Below are positions 11,985 through 19,744 of a stretch of DNA of 64,000 nucleotides, one piece after another. Positions within the stretch are counted from its first letter, which is position 1. Each line of letters opens with the position of its first letter. Origin of the DNA: Paracentrotus lividus (Eukaryota > Echinodermata > Echinoidea > Camarodonta > Echinidae); NCBI GenBank assembly GCA_940671915.1, contig CALNVZ010003433.1, forward strand, positions 29,932,170 through 29,996,169, given 5' to 3'. The notes below the pieces were generated by a model. The model saw only the letters and a program-made list of their open reading frames with translations. It was not told the origin of the DNA and did not search any database. A program made the translations under genes and the position numbers.

Positions 11985-14900
11985 TGTGTATATGAGAAAA
12001 AAAATGTTGTTTTTTATTATCATTTGGGTTCCTAGCACCTACATCTTTAGTCCTGCTCATTATTTTGGCGTTTGTCCTATCCGACTGTTTGCACTATTCT
12101 CCACACTCATTTACTCAGTTGAGTATCAACTTTGACAAAATATCAATGTATACACCTGCTCCACACGACCCAAAGTGTAGCATGTGGGCTTATGAATATA
12201 TAAAAGGTGATGAAGCCGTAACATTCATTCAAAGAACAAATTGAAACTTTGTACCAACGTGATCACATTTTTATATAAAATAAATCAATGTTACCCTGAA
12301 AGCATGGCGGTGCGCAGTTTCATGTACCGTTGCACTTTGTCTTTCTCATGTTGGAAATGCACAGGACGAATGACCCTGCATTATGATAACGTTCTGTGGC
12401 CTGGTTACTTAACTTATAGCATGTATCAGGAGCCGGGGGGGGGGGGGTCGGTAGCAAACGTGTACAAAAACGCAAAAATGACCATACATTTGTGATTTTT
12501 AGCCTGTTCAGGCCACCCCCCCCCCCACTTGCGGCTCATCGATCAGCCCCTCCACTTAAAAAAAAACGCTCCGCGACCCCTGTGTATATAAGGACGGACT
12601 GTAAATCATTTAATTTCTTTAACTCACAGGCATAACTGCATCGTTTGACACCAGATCACACACAATAACGATCCACCAAAATGATGTCGATGGTAACCTC
12701 TTGTCAAAATTGTGTCTGCGACTGGAAATTCGAAACGATGAGTTTGTTCACCAAAATGCCACGTGTCTCATCCTAAATCAACCAATCAAATTGTCGACAG
12801 ATTACGTCACTGGTCAACTGTGGATTGTGGCTTGTGGGAAACAAGTCTGTAGCACTCCATCGCCTGTTACTTTCGTTGATGCCCTTTGGGGTAAAACCCT
12901 CTCCATTGATTATCTTTGATTTGGCAACATATCCGTTCTAATCATATAAGATTATATATAAATTCTAAAAACAAACTAATTAAATGTTTTGATCAATAGT
13001 CAAATTTGTGCAGCTAATAGGCCTCTGTGCAGTGATAAGACACTCGTGTGTTCAGGTCAAACATGACTAGGATAAAATAAAGAAATTACTAAAAATATTC
13101 ATATATATACATAATAATGAAAATGCACCCATGCATTGTACCCTTTTGTTTAGAACTTTGAATGTTATTGAAACGGACGTACGTATTTTGTTAAATACAC
13201 ATATTTTCAAATATTGAAATTCGTCTTGTTTTTAAAGGCTATCAAAATGAATAATATAGGTTTTCCCGCTCAATTTCATCTTTCTTTCACTCAATTTCCC
13301 ATTTGGATCAAACGATTTAACGCAAGTTGCGATCGCGCTACCGCATCGTCAATCAAATTCATTTTTATTCACTCGAGTTCCCTATATTTCCAAACGATTC
13401 TACAAAGCATTCGTGCGAATTCATATTAGGAGCATACGATTTCAGGTATGTGCACTCATTTTAATTTACAGCTGGCTTCGGCATAATTTGTCTTCCTTCG
13501 TTAAAACAAATTCACGAATAGGCAATCGAATTATAACTAAGTGCATACAATTTGAAATTTTAGTGACACTTCAGTAAAAGCTTATGATGGTGTCTGAATT
13601 GTAATGAGACGGATTTTAGACTAGTTCAAAACAGTTTTGAGACGGTTTTGAGAAAGTTGTGGAGACGTTTCGGAGACGTCTCAGAGATATATCCCGAGTC
13701 TCTGCGCCGTTTCAGGAGTCGCAGAAAATCGAACATGCTTAAAACTGTGAAGTTTTGCGTCACGACGGAAAAAAAACTATCGGGGACGTCCAGACGCAGA
13801 GACGTCTCCTCGAAGTGAGACACTTATGATTTCGAGGTTCTTACAGGCGTTTAAAATAGCATTTTTGTTTATTTTTGTTTTTTGTTTACAAGTCTTCATG
13901 CCGAGATGCCTTGCTTGTCAGGAGATTGATGGCTATAAATTATCAACCATAATGATCAGAGGGATTTTCAAGAACAAAGTATTTATCTGTTTATCTGTAT
14001 TGCGTATGATACAAAATGAATGCACATGAAGAAAATTACAAACACTGTCTTGTCTAATGATTTTATATTGTATAATTTGTACGCATCATGCATATGATTG
14101 AGTCATATTTCGTTTTGAGTGCTAGTTTGTGTGTTTAATTTCAAAATTAAAGATTAAAAAATCCAATACAAATAATTTTAAATTAGAAACTCGATTGAAC
14201 ATTGAGCATTTTGCACATGATTTATGGGCTATGTGATGAAATTGATATGGGATATTTATTTTATGCGGAAAAGAGAGAGAAAGAAAAAAAATTTTGAAAG
14301 GGATATTTGATATCATGAATAATTTAATTTGAAAGGGTTTAAATTAAGGTATGATAGGATAAGATCACAAAATGGGAGATTATATACCTCCAAAATCTCA
14401 CTCCAGAAAATTAAGATGCGTATATGTTCATAATCCTGAAAATTAAAGAGCTTAATTAAATTAAGTGTACAAAGTAGGAAAAAGAATTCCTATTAATGAA
14501 AATGTTTGCCGCAAAGAACGCCCGTCGCTGTTTTGTTTTAAATTAAATGAACGAATTGGGAAATTTGTGCATAATATTGACAATTGAATGAAAATATAGT
14601 GAATTTGTTTGCACCTAACAAAAATGTTAGTGCCGATAAATGGAATTGAGTGCACCAAACGAAAATTTGCGTGCACGTAAATGAAGTCCATTGCTCGAAC
14701 TGAAAATTTGTATGACCCAACCGGCACGAAAGCGGCAGCTGCGTGAATTCGAGTGTACATAAATGAAATAGAGTGAGGAAATGATGAACTTGAGCGGGAA
14801 AACCTATAAAAAAAATGGATCATACTCTAGTTCCGGTATAATTTCACAGTTGATGTACATGAATCATATGACGTCATGATAATATCTTTAACAATGCAAT

Positions 14901-15988
14901 ATGGAAAATTATACAATCATTTTTCTTTTCCAGACAAAATATCCGTGCCTGTGCTATCTTCCATCGTCGCATTCGTTGTAGTTGTCATGGTTATTTGTGG
15001 ATTTTGTGTCTATATAAAGTGCAACAAATGCCAAAGTAAGTCCAACTTTTCTATTACGTTCAAAGAGGGAGGGTCTGAATGCTCCCGTTTCATTTTTTTT
15101 TTTTTTTTTGAAAATGAGAAAACAATAAAACTATTAGAATAGGTGCATTTGTACCCATGGTCGGAATGTCATTTTTAAATGGGGTTGCAATTAGGATATC
15201 CAAATTATGGGGAAGAGCAGACCGTTGAACATCTTTATTGGGATACCGCATCCTAGAGCCGTGCATCCTTGCAGACTTGGAAGGGTTTAACCCTTAAAGC
15301 AAAGTCATGCGTTCAACATAGGACCTCGGTTATATGATATTTATGTAAAACTAAAGACCCATGAAGTAGACGAAGATCCTTGTTTTCACTTTTGTGTTGT
15401 GATATTATCTCATTCAGATTATAACTGGTATTACAACCAGGGAGTACAGAGACGGTATAGAAGAGGGGACAGAACACCAGAGGTACCGCCTCGCAATCAA
15501 AGCCCAGATGCTCGTCTTCGGAACACGATTCATGTTCCTGTACAACCCGCTCCTCCGATACCCCCTCCTTTCCGTGACGAGACTGAGATGCTGGTAGGAT
15601 ATGATCTTTTCTTATAAAGAAAAATTTGTATTACTTTCCAACTGAATTATGCAAATCCCAAAAATAATATTCCGAGATTTCAAAAAAAAAAAATCGATCT
15701 GCACAAACATGTTCTTTTTTTAATAAATTTATTTTGTATTTGTTTATCTTTTCCACTGCATCGATACCAAACCAGAACTATGATGATTTGGAAATCAGCA
15801 ACAGAAGGTCGTCTGCTTCCATCTCTGCTTCATCGATAGATACTTCGTCACTTGCAGATAGCATGAGACCCAACAGCCTACAAGAGAGCTTACAGGTAGA
15901 CCCAGTGGCCATTCGCGCAAGGACACGTGGCATGCTCCCTGGAATGTACTGTACCACCATTAACTCAGGTGCCAGCCCCGGCTGTTAG
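1264..15988 (+). CDS. IgSF/FN3 type I membrane receptor gene, 5'-partial (exons spanned)
   Basis: This is the gene-level span; the coding exons are listed separately. Fifteen exons joined in phase give about 1,004 residues to the stop at 15986-15988. Domain order: C-terminal half of an Ig domain, a split C2-like Ig domain, an eight-cysteine domain without Ig or FN3 hallmarks, two complete single-exon Ig domains, two tandem FN3 pairs, a transmembrane helix, then a Pro-rich cytoplasmic tail with YxxL motifs. Every junction from exon 1 to exon 14 is phase 1, the classic arrangement for shuffled extracellular modules. The split Ig resembles the C2/CD80-type domains of nephrin/Kirrel-like adhesion proteins, but the overall architecture was not matched to a named gene. 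It is probably a cell-surface adhesion or immune-type receptor. The signal peptide and start codon are upstream of the window. Confidence 0.85.
1800..3120 (-). mobile_element. Broken LINE (jockey/CR1-like) in receptor intron
   Basis: On the minus strand, 3039-2671 encodes reverse-transcriptase sequence: VLSPVLFNIYISDLP, then a YAND box where YADD is expected, then DYLEMWRLKLSVAKTTATAF. Upstream, about 3110-3040, KAGVVLMDLTA is followed directly by HDLMLKLLRI, so the catalytic-aspartate 'AYDTVW' stretch is deleted. Downstream come PTELLAVLAGIAPPSLRRE (2400-2330) and the C-terminal PRREWVTLNRIRT and CTCGADE (2110-1885). Several stops and frame changes separate these pieces. It lacks a 5' end and an endonuclease. 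Confidence 0.85.
1978..2133 (-). repeat. 78-bp tandem duplication inside the LINE fragment
   Basis: The block starting GTTCGAATCCGATTTAG at 1978 recurs at 2056, giving a 78-bp period with about 74 identical positions by eye. It keeps frame, doubling a 26-residue stretch that contains LPRREWVTLNRIRT in the element's C-terminal region. Confidence 0.9.
3487..3585 (+). repeat. Dispersed repeat, copy 1 (pairs with 45260-45357)
   Basis: About 100 bp beginning GATGAACATCTCCCC match 45260-45357 in the same orientation with scattered differences. An open frame of 100 codons covers it, but the second copy is not conserved as protein. It is read as an interspersed repeat of unknown family. Confidence 0.7.
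3901..4056 (+). CDS. Exon 2: first half of a C2-like Ig domain
   Basis: Acceptor TAATACAG and donor GTGAAT, 156 nt, phase 1 on both sides. It encodes a beta strand with the first Ig cysteine (VHLMCSLTN) followed by NLSWETNG, a C strand with the core Trp. Spliced to exon 3 it restores glycine at the junction. N-glycosylation sequons FNLT and SNLS are present. Confidence 0.85.
5016..5192 (+). CDS. Exon 3: second half of the C2-like Ig domain
   Basis: Acceptor GCACATCCAG and donor GTATCC, 177 nt, phase 1 on both sides. The peptide contains DLIVSRSDHGKTITCNAS, where the second Ig cysteine follows a D-x-G-x-x motif as in nephrin/CD80-type C2 domains. A shorter exon is preferred to the longer open frame because phase and domain boundary both fit. 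Confidence 0.85.
5485..5814 (+). CDS. Exon 4: orphan Cys-rich domain of about 110 residues
   Basis: Acceptor TTATCGCACAG and donor GTAGGT, 330 nt, phase 1 on both sides. There are eight cysteines, three near the start (CDVG, PACP, VTCP) and five clustered near the end (CCER, SCPE, TCSE, KCRS). The middle, NVSLRQLSESLGYFL, has no Trp or YxC motif, so this is neither an Ig nor an FN3 domain. Sequons NIT, NGS and NVS suggest it is extracellular. The family is not recognised. Confidence 0.75.
6434..6733 (+). CDS. Exon 5: complete I-set-like Ig domain
   Basis: Acceptor TTAAAACAG and donor GTAAGT, 300 nt, phase 1 on both sides. It holds VSVLCRANGYPPPNVFW (first cysteine, proline run, core Trp) and SGFYVCHADNG (second cysteine and A'-G turn), the standard I-set layout in a single exon. 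Confidence 0.92.
7199..7495 (+). CDS. Exon 6: complete I-set-like Ig domain
   Basis: Acceptor TCAAAACAG and donor GTAGGC, 297 nt, phase 1 on both sides. Hallmarks are GETAHLNCVVTAHPRP, LLVWRNPGG and FGNYSCFAANDLGSDD. No methionine opens this frame, so it appears only when splice sites are used. The N-terminal stretch carries the sequon SNDT. Confidence 0.9.
8467..8748 (+). CDS. Exon 7: FN3 domain (first half-cassette, copy 1)
   Basis: Acceptor CCTTCTGATAG and donor GTACGT, 282 nt, phase 1 on both sides. It begins FPGLPTELSV, then SLRVSW and TWYWVSVCAENEFGRS, the FN3 B-strand Trp and the F-strand 'Y-x-V-x-A-x-N' pattern. An internal cysteine pair, YCKNTSRMIC, is shared with exon 10 but is not a general FN3 feature. 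Confidence 0.9.
8779..9032. mobile_element. MITE, PIF/Harbinger-like, 254 bp (copy 1)
   Basis: Terminal inverted repeats begin GGGTGGTATCTCACTTCG and GGGTGCTATCCCACTTCG and extend about 35 bp. TTA is present on both sides (8776-8778, 9033-9035), matching the TWA target duplication of PIF/Harbinger elements. There is no coding capacity. It lies in the intron after exon 7, and a second copy is at 17526-17788. Confidence 0.85.
9059..9106. repeat. Poly(A) run
   Basis: About 48 consecutive A residues lie directly after the MITE at 8779-9032, inside the intron between exons 7 and 8. Confidence 0.95.
9479..9499 (+). CDS. Exon 8: 21-nt microexon, copy 1
   Basis: Acceptor CTTTAACAG and donor GTAAGT bound 21 nt, phase 1 on both sides. 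It adds PLAPSLL as a linker between the two FN3 halves. Alone it would be unconvincing. It is accepted because an equal-length microexon occupies the same position in the second cassette (exon 11) and phase continuity needs nothing else. Confidence 0.7.
10303..10566 (+). CDS. Exon 9: FN3-like domain (second half-cassette, copy 1)
   Basis: Acceptor CATTTGTCAG and donor GTAGTG, 264 nt, phase 1 on both sides. The C-terminal part, QIWLVACGHGVCSDHSPV, matches QLWIVACGKQVCSTPSPV in exon 12, showing the two are paralogous. The fold is FN3-like, with a Cys pair in the F-G region instead of the usual A-x-N. Confidence 0.85.
10937..11245 (+). CDS. Exon 10: FN3 domain (first half-cassette, copy 2)
   Basis: Acceptor TGTCTTTCAG and donor GTAAGT, 309 nt, phase 1 on both sides. 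It starts PPDLPSNLQV, with SLTVSW and NTWYLIHIAAQNIFGKS as FN3 hallmarks. It shares the CCKNATPTIC cysteine pair with exon 7 but carries about nine extra residues after the B-strand Trp. Confidence 0.9.
11722..11742 (+). CDS. Exon 11: 21-nt microexon, copy 2
   Basis: Acceptor TATTTTGCAG and donor GTAAGT bound 21 nt, phase 1 on both sides, encoding QSPEAIG-type linker residues. Length, phase and position match exon 8, so the exon/microexon/exon block was duplicated as a unit. Confidence 0.7.
11940..11984. repeat. (GT)n microsatellite
   Basis: A near-pure GT dinucleotide run in the intron after microexon 11. Similar runs lie at 16785-16822 and within 40843-40858. Confidence 0.95.
12432..12585 (-). 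repeat. G/C-run-bounded short interspersed repeat (copy 1)
   Basis: A stretch reading GCAAACGTGTACAAAAACGC, then ATGACCATACATTTGTG, is flanked by G and C homopolymers. It recurs at 20737-20925 in the opposite orientation and, diverged, at 23300-23405. The three copies share about 60 bp of core. Family not recognised. Confidence 0.7.
12630..12890 (+). CDS. Exon 12: FN3-like domain (second half-cassette, copy 2)
   Basis: Acceptor TAACTCACAG and donor GTAAAA, 261 nt, phase 1 on both sides. It contains KLCLRLEIRN, a sequon NAT, and the WIVACGKQVC motif shared with exon 9. The donor is weak (GTAAAA), but the phase fits the transmembrane exon that follows. Confidence 0.85.
13257..14806. mobile_element. 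Foldback element with TAGGTTTTCCCGCTC ends
   Basis: The left end TATAGGTTTTCCCGCTCAA and the right end, its reverse complement near 14790-14807, differ only slightly. Both arms (about 13257-13560 and 14500-14806) consist of degenerate ~20-25 bp units rich in AATTCG, TTTATGTGCA and AAACGA. TA flanks the element. A related end occurs at 47785. It fills the long intron before the transmembrane exon. Confidence 0.65.
13589..13822. mobile_element. Possible nested insertion with 8-bp direct repeats
   Basis: CTTATGAT occurs at 13581-13588 and 13823-13830, bracketing 234 bp rich in GAGACG/CGTCTC words, with GGTGTCT at the left and AGACAC at the right edge. Eight-bp duplications suit hAT elements, but the inverted ends are very short. 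Confidence 0.35.
14934..15035 (+). CDS. Exon 13: transmembrane segment
   Basis: Acceptor CTTTTCCAG and donor GTAAGT, 102 nt, phase 1 on both sides. The peptide has a hydrophobic run of about 23 residues including IVAFVVVVMVICGFCVYI, then a basic/Cys stop-transfer KCNKC. This fixes the protein as type I, with the Ig and FN3 domains outside the cell. Confidence 0.93.
15418..15593 (+). CDS. Exon 14: juxtamembrane, Pro-rich cytoplasmic segment
   Basis: Acceptor TCTCATTCAG and donor GTAGGA, 176 nt, phase 1 in and phase 0 out. It is basic (QRRYRRGDR) and then proline-rich (PAPPIPPPFR), a possible SH3 or WW ligand. It ends DETEML, which joins NYDDL in exon 15. Confidence 0.9.
15776..15988 (+). CDS. 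Exon 15: cytoplasmic tail with YDDL motif, stop at 15986
   Basis: Acceptor CCAAACCAG opens 213 nt in phase 0 ending at TAG. It begins NYDDLEI, so across the junction the sequence L-N-Y-D-D-L fits the ITIM consensus [SIVL]xYxx[ILV]. A Ser-rich stretch (SSASISASSIDTSSL) follows. A good internal donor, TTACAG/GTAGAC at 15895, may end this exon early (see the alternative exon). Confidence 0.8.
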   Translation, partial: NYDDLEISNRRSSASISASSIDTSSLADSMRPNSLQESLQVDPVAIRARTRGMLPGMYCTTINSGASPGC

Positions 15989-15993
15989 CACAG

Positions 15994-16083
15994 ATGCTGG
16001 ACAATTTGAGTCCTATGAGCTCTTACGATGATCTTACTTCTGTCAGACTCCAGACATGCAGGTACCAGAGGTTGGCTTTTTAA
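15994..16083 (+). CDS. Alternative terminal exon with a second YDDL motif
   Basis: If the donor at 15895/15896 joins the acceptor TTAGCACAG ending at 15993 (98-nt intron, phase 0), the tail continues MLDNLSPMSSYDDLTSVRLQ and stops at 16081-16083. The new S-S-Y-D-D-L also fits the ITIM consensus and echoes the first motif, which argues that this frame is coding. A further donor, ATGCAG/GTACCA, at about 16060 could extend it. Without cDNA the two endings cannot be ranked firmly. Confidence 0.5.
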   Translation: MLDNLSPMSSYDDLTSVRLQTCRYQRLAF

Positions 16084-16783
16084 AATTAAACATGTACTAT
16101 ACAACGTTTGGATCCCTGCCAGCTTGATGATGATCACAGAGAGGGATCTATATTTTAGCACGAACAAATATTACTTCGACCACTACTCGCACTTGTGCAT
16201 GATATTTAGCAGTGTAGTTTATAAAAAAAAATTATTCCACACGTGTTACCTACTTAAGAGATGAATAAGGTGTGGTAAAGAAATATTCATGTATTGTTTG
16301 CAATCCTTAACAAATTCCTTAAGCCTATTCACGATCACTGGGCATAAGGTACCCTAAAGAATACCATCTCACTATTCTTTGATTATGTTCAACAGATTTT
16401 GTGACTTCTTTAAATTCCGTGTTACAATGATATAACTACACAGGGATACGTGGTTGACAAACTGACAAAGATGTCACTGACACTTTAAAGGGAGAGCGAA
16501 CTGAGCAACATCTCATTGACTGTGTGTTATAAAAGCTAGTCTTAAAATATACCTTTTGAGATAACTATCGACAAAACGGTGTATAAATTAACCTATAATT
16601 TAATTTGTATTGTGAAGCTAAAATGTTTTGAGGGGAAATACTTGGCAACACAATTATCATGGTTTGAATTCATTGAGTAGTGAAAAGTGTGTTTTCATTC
16701 AAATGGGCCTGAATTATAGGACTACACTATCAGGGCGTTGCATTATGGGTTAAGAATCAAATAGAATAGTAGTAGTTCATGTG

Positions 16784-16824
<41 letters not shown>

Positions 16825-17045
16825 GGGCGGGTGTCAATGCTTGTGCAAGGAGATTCTAAACCTCTTTGCTTTGTGGAAAGCCTGCTTCACTTCCTGATTC
16901 TACTAGAATAGAAAATCCTCCTCTTCCTCCCCTGCCAATAAAATTTTAATAATAATAATGATTGTATTTATAATGAACTAAAAGCAGCCAGTTATTAAGA
17001 ACAAGCTTATAGCACTATGTGTGGCGTCATATACGTTTAGAATTT
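16084..17045. other. No gene seen; 3' UTR candidate region and (GT)n
   Basis: The stretch after the receptor tail contains the AATAAA signal noted at 16937 and a GT run at 16785-16822. No splice-compatible exon or conserved frame was recognised. Confidence 0.6.
16937..16942 (+). terminator. Candidate polyadenylation signal AATAAA of the receptor gene
   Basis: AATAAA lies about 850-950 nt after either stop codon, in a stretch without other genes. It would give a 3' UTR of ordinary length. The assignment is positional only. Confidence 0.35.
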
Positions 17046-17054
17046 CCCTCTGTG

Positions 17055-17192
17055 TAGCCTATCTGATATGCGTCGGGCTAGTGGGCAAGTTACTGGTTGC
17101 GCGAAGGAGACTGACTGACGGGCGAGATCGTCAGGCGAGGGCGCACGTCAGTAGTTTGCCCACTACTAGCCCGACGCATATCGGATAGGCTA
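17055..17192. mobile_element. Short MITE with 9-bp target duplication, Mutator-like
   Basis: A 138-bp element starts TAGCCTATCTGATATGCGTC and ends with nearly the reverse complement, with arms of about 35 bp. CCCTCTGTG is duplicated at 17046-17054 and 17193-17201. A 9-bp duplication is typical of Mutator-type (MULE) transposition. No coding capacity. Confidence 0.85.
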
Positions 17193-17525
17193 CCCTCTGT
17201 GCCGTTGCAGAGGGGAATTTGCACCAAAATGAGATGTCATGATCGTCCAAAAAAAATGACTATAATGTGAAATATGAGTTGAAGAAAGTTGTCTTAAAAA
17301 CGTCTTTGCAATATTCTTTGGGTACTATACGGCCGATAAAAATGGATTTTATTGGGGGCTAAGGCTTCGCAGGCTTGTATACGCTGCCCTTGTATATCAA
17401 CACCTCACTGAATATTATAGATGAATTAAATTCATTAAATTCTTTCTTTAAATTCTTTTCTTGTTTTTCCCTTTGTTTCATATGACCTGGTCTGGTTGAA
17501 TTCTCCACTCACGAATGACAAGTTA

Positions 17526-17788
17526 GGGTGCTATCTCACTTCGCGGAAACAAAGTTGAGACAGATTTGCCCGCATGGTATTGCATTATAGCTGTCTCCGC
17601 GACAGATTTGTGTTCATGGTGTGTGCTACAGGAGACAGATCTAGTACAATGGCATGCTGGCTAATCCATCCTTTGTACCACGTTACCTTTTGTTAGTGGG
17701 ACAAAAGATTTCGTCGCGGAAAAAGAGGAGACGATGCTATGTTGGCAAAACTGTCTCAATTTTGTTTCCGCGAAGTGAGATACCACCC
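17526..17788. mobile_element. MITE, PIF/Harbinger-like, 263 bp (copy 2)
   Basis: It has the same family, termini and TTA duplication (17523-17525, 17789-17791) as the copy at 8779-9032, but lies in the opposite orientation. Internal blocks such as CTGTCTCCTGTAGC pair with the first copy. Confidence 0.85.
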
Positions 17789-17984
17789 TTAGAGACAGGT
17801 TCTCCCTTTTAGAATAGATGTATACAAAAACAATTGAAAACACAACGATTGTTAAATGACGTTATTTAAAGAAAGGAATCGATATAATACTATCACTTTA
17901 ATTTAGTACTCATAAATAGATGACAAAAGAAGCCGTGGAACCAAAGGATCAAAAGGCAATAAATTTGACTCGCCCCCTTCACTT

Positions 17985-18535
17985 CGTTTCCAAAACGCTC
18001 CTCGGCAATAATACGTTTGTTTGCCATTTCAAAACTGAACCGGTTCATAACAAAATATGTGTGGGACGATTCTACACACACTGTAGTCTAGTTCTGGACT
18101 CTTGACAAGCTTTAGTTAATAACCCGCTAGATGGCGCGTTTGCCCACTCATCCACTCTCCCCACACAATCATTTTCTTCACTCATTCACCTACCCACCAC
18201 AGGTGAATGAGTGAAGAAAATGATTGTGTGGGGAGAGTGGATGAGTGGGCAAACGCGCCATCTAGCGGGTTATTAACTACAGCTTGTCAAGAGTCCAGAA
18301 CTAGACTACACACACTGTAATACATTTACCTGTGGTGATTTATATACGATTCTAAAAACTAAACAAAAAACATCTTACCAAGCGACCTTTGCTCGTCCCA
18401 AAATGTTGAAAACATACACACATACATTCCTCACACACACACACACACCCACGCGCGCACACATACACACAAACAAGAAAAAAAACCGCATTGATTTTGT
18501 CACGTTGCCTCGGTGGGAATTCCCACTTCTATACT
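17985..18535. repeat. Interspersed repeat, copy 1, interrupted by a hairpin
   Basis: Sequence on both sides of the hairpin at 18086-18306 matches 40773-41068 in the opposite orientation, including AAAACTGAACC, CGATTC and the palindrome GTGGGAATTCCCAC. The copy at 40.8-41.1 kb lacks the hairpin and so shows the empty site. A (CA)n stretch lies inside. Family unknown. Confidence 0.7.
18086..18306. mobile_element. Near-perfect 221-bp hairpin insertion
   Basis: Two 106-bp arms differ at one position and are separated by the 9-nt loop ACCCACCAC. The sequence is flanked by CTACACACACTGTA at 18072-18085 and 18306-18319, a 13-14 bp direct repeat. The related copy at 40.8-41.1 kb is uninterrupted at this point, so this is an insertion. 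The superfamily is not clear from a duplication of this length. Confidence 0.85.
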
Positions 18536-18559
18536 TTAGACTAAAAGGTCAAATCTACA

Positions 18560-19560
18560 CTGAAATTAAGTATGCACAAACAGAAGCACAGAATGACTTA
18601 TGGGATTGAGACGAATTTTAGTCATTTTTTTTCTTCAAAATGATTTTAAAGTTATCACTTTATCTTTAGTACTTGGCAACATTTCTACTACGCTCGCACG
18701 GCACTTACTTGTCCTCGATGAGCAAGACATCTCATCTACATTTTTTAACTGCACCCGGTGTAATTGGGTAACTTAATACATAGTTGATGGTTAAGAATAA
18801 CCTAGGACCGGGGTAATAATGTTAATAACAAATATTGACTTTTTACATAGCGCATAATGGAATAATGCATCATGAGCGTCAAAACATAACGGAAATGAAC
18901 GCTTTATGTATCTGAAGAGGGTGATTAATTAGAAAGGAAAATTTTCCGGTCATCGAATAATACTTTTACCTCGATTATACTCCCCTCTCTGTCAAAAATA
19001 GAGTATAAATTATAAGCATCTCCCCTCCCCCCAAAAAACAAAACAAAACAAAACAAAACAACAACAACAACAACATCAATAACAAAAGAAAACCAGAAAA
19101 AAATGGAAAATGATTTTGAAAAAAATAGTTAAAAAGCAGAAGGGGAAAGCTTTTTCAATTCCAAACGGTTTATTAGTTATCGGAGATCAATAAAGACAAA
19201 ACTATCCAAATTTGGCACAAATGATATTTTAGTGATGAGAAAAGACGTACAAGTAAACGCTCACAACTTATTTGTAGATATATGAGCATAATGCAGAGCT
19301 TGGTTTTAAAAAGGGGTAACCCATTAAAGACCATTCCGGGAAAATCAAGTTGATGTTATTCATCCCAAATACTGATTATTAACATATTTTTCGTAGCCAT
19401 TTCTTTCTTTATTTTGTAAATTTTCATAGAAATTTTAACCAGGGATGTCTCCCCTTCCACCTCCCTGATTTAACTTTACGTTGATATCATCTCATCAAGG
19501 AGATATTACAGTGGACATATCTCCTTGATGTCATATAACAACTAAAACTCAATATATTAC
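18560..19560. other. No gene seen
   Basis: AT-rich sequence with simple AACAA and AAAACA runs at about 19035-19070 and a small hairpin (ATCAAGGAGATAT facing ATATCTCCTTGAT) near 19494-19530. No exon or family was recognised. Confidence 0.6.
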
Positions 19561-19744
19561 AAAAATAATACTAATAATAAAAAAATAAATGAATAAAAAT
19601 AAAACATTTGATGAAAAATGGATCTAACCCATTTTGAGAATGGCACAAGATACAGGAAAGACAAATAAGGTATACATTGTGCACAGAAACAAACTGTAAA
19701 AAGAAAAGCAAACACAAAATTAAAAAGGAGGACAATAACGTAAA

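Noticed and set aside
14461-14823. 120-codon minus-strand frame before the transmembrane exon
   Set aside because: It lies in the arm of the foldback element and reads degenerate repeat units; a second open frame overlaps it on the same strand.
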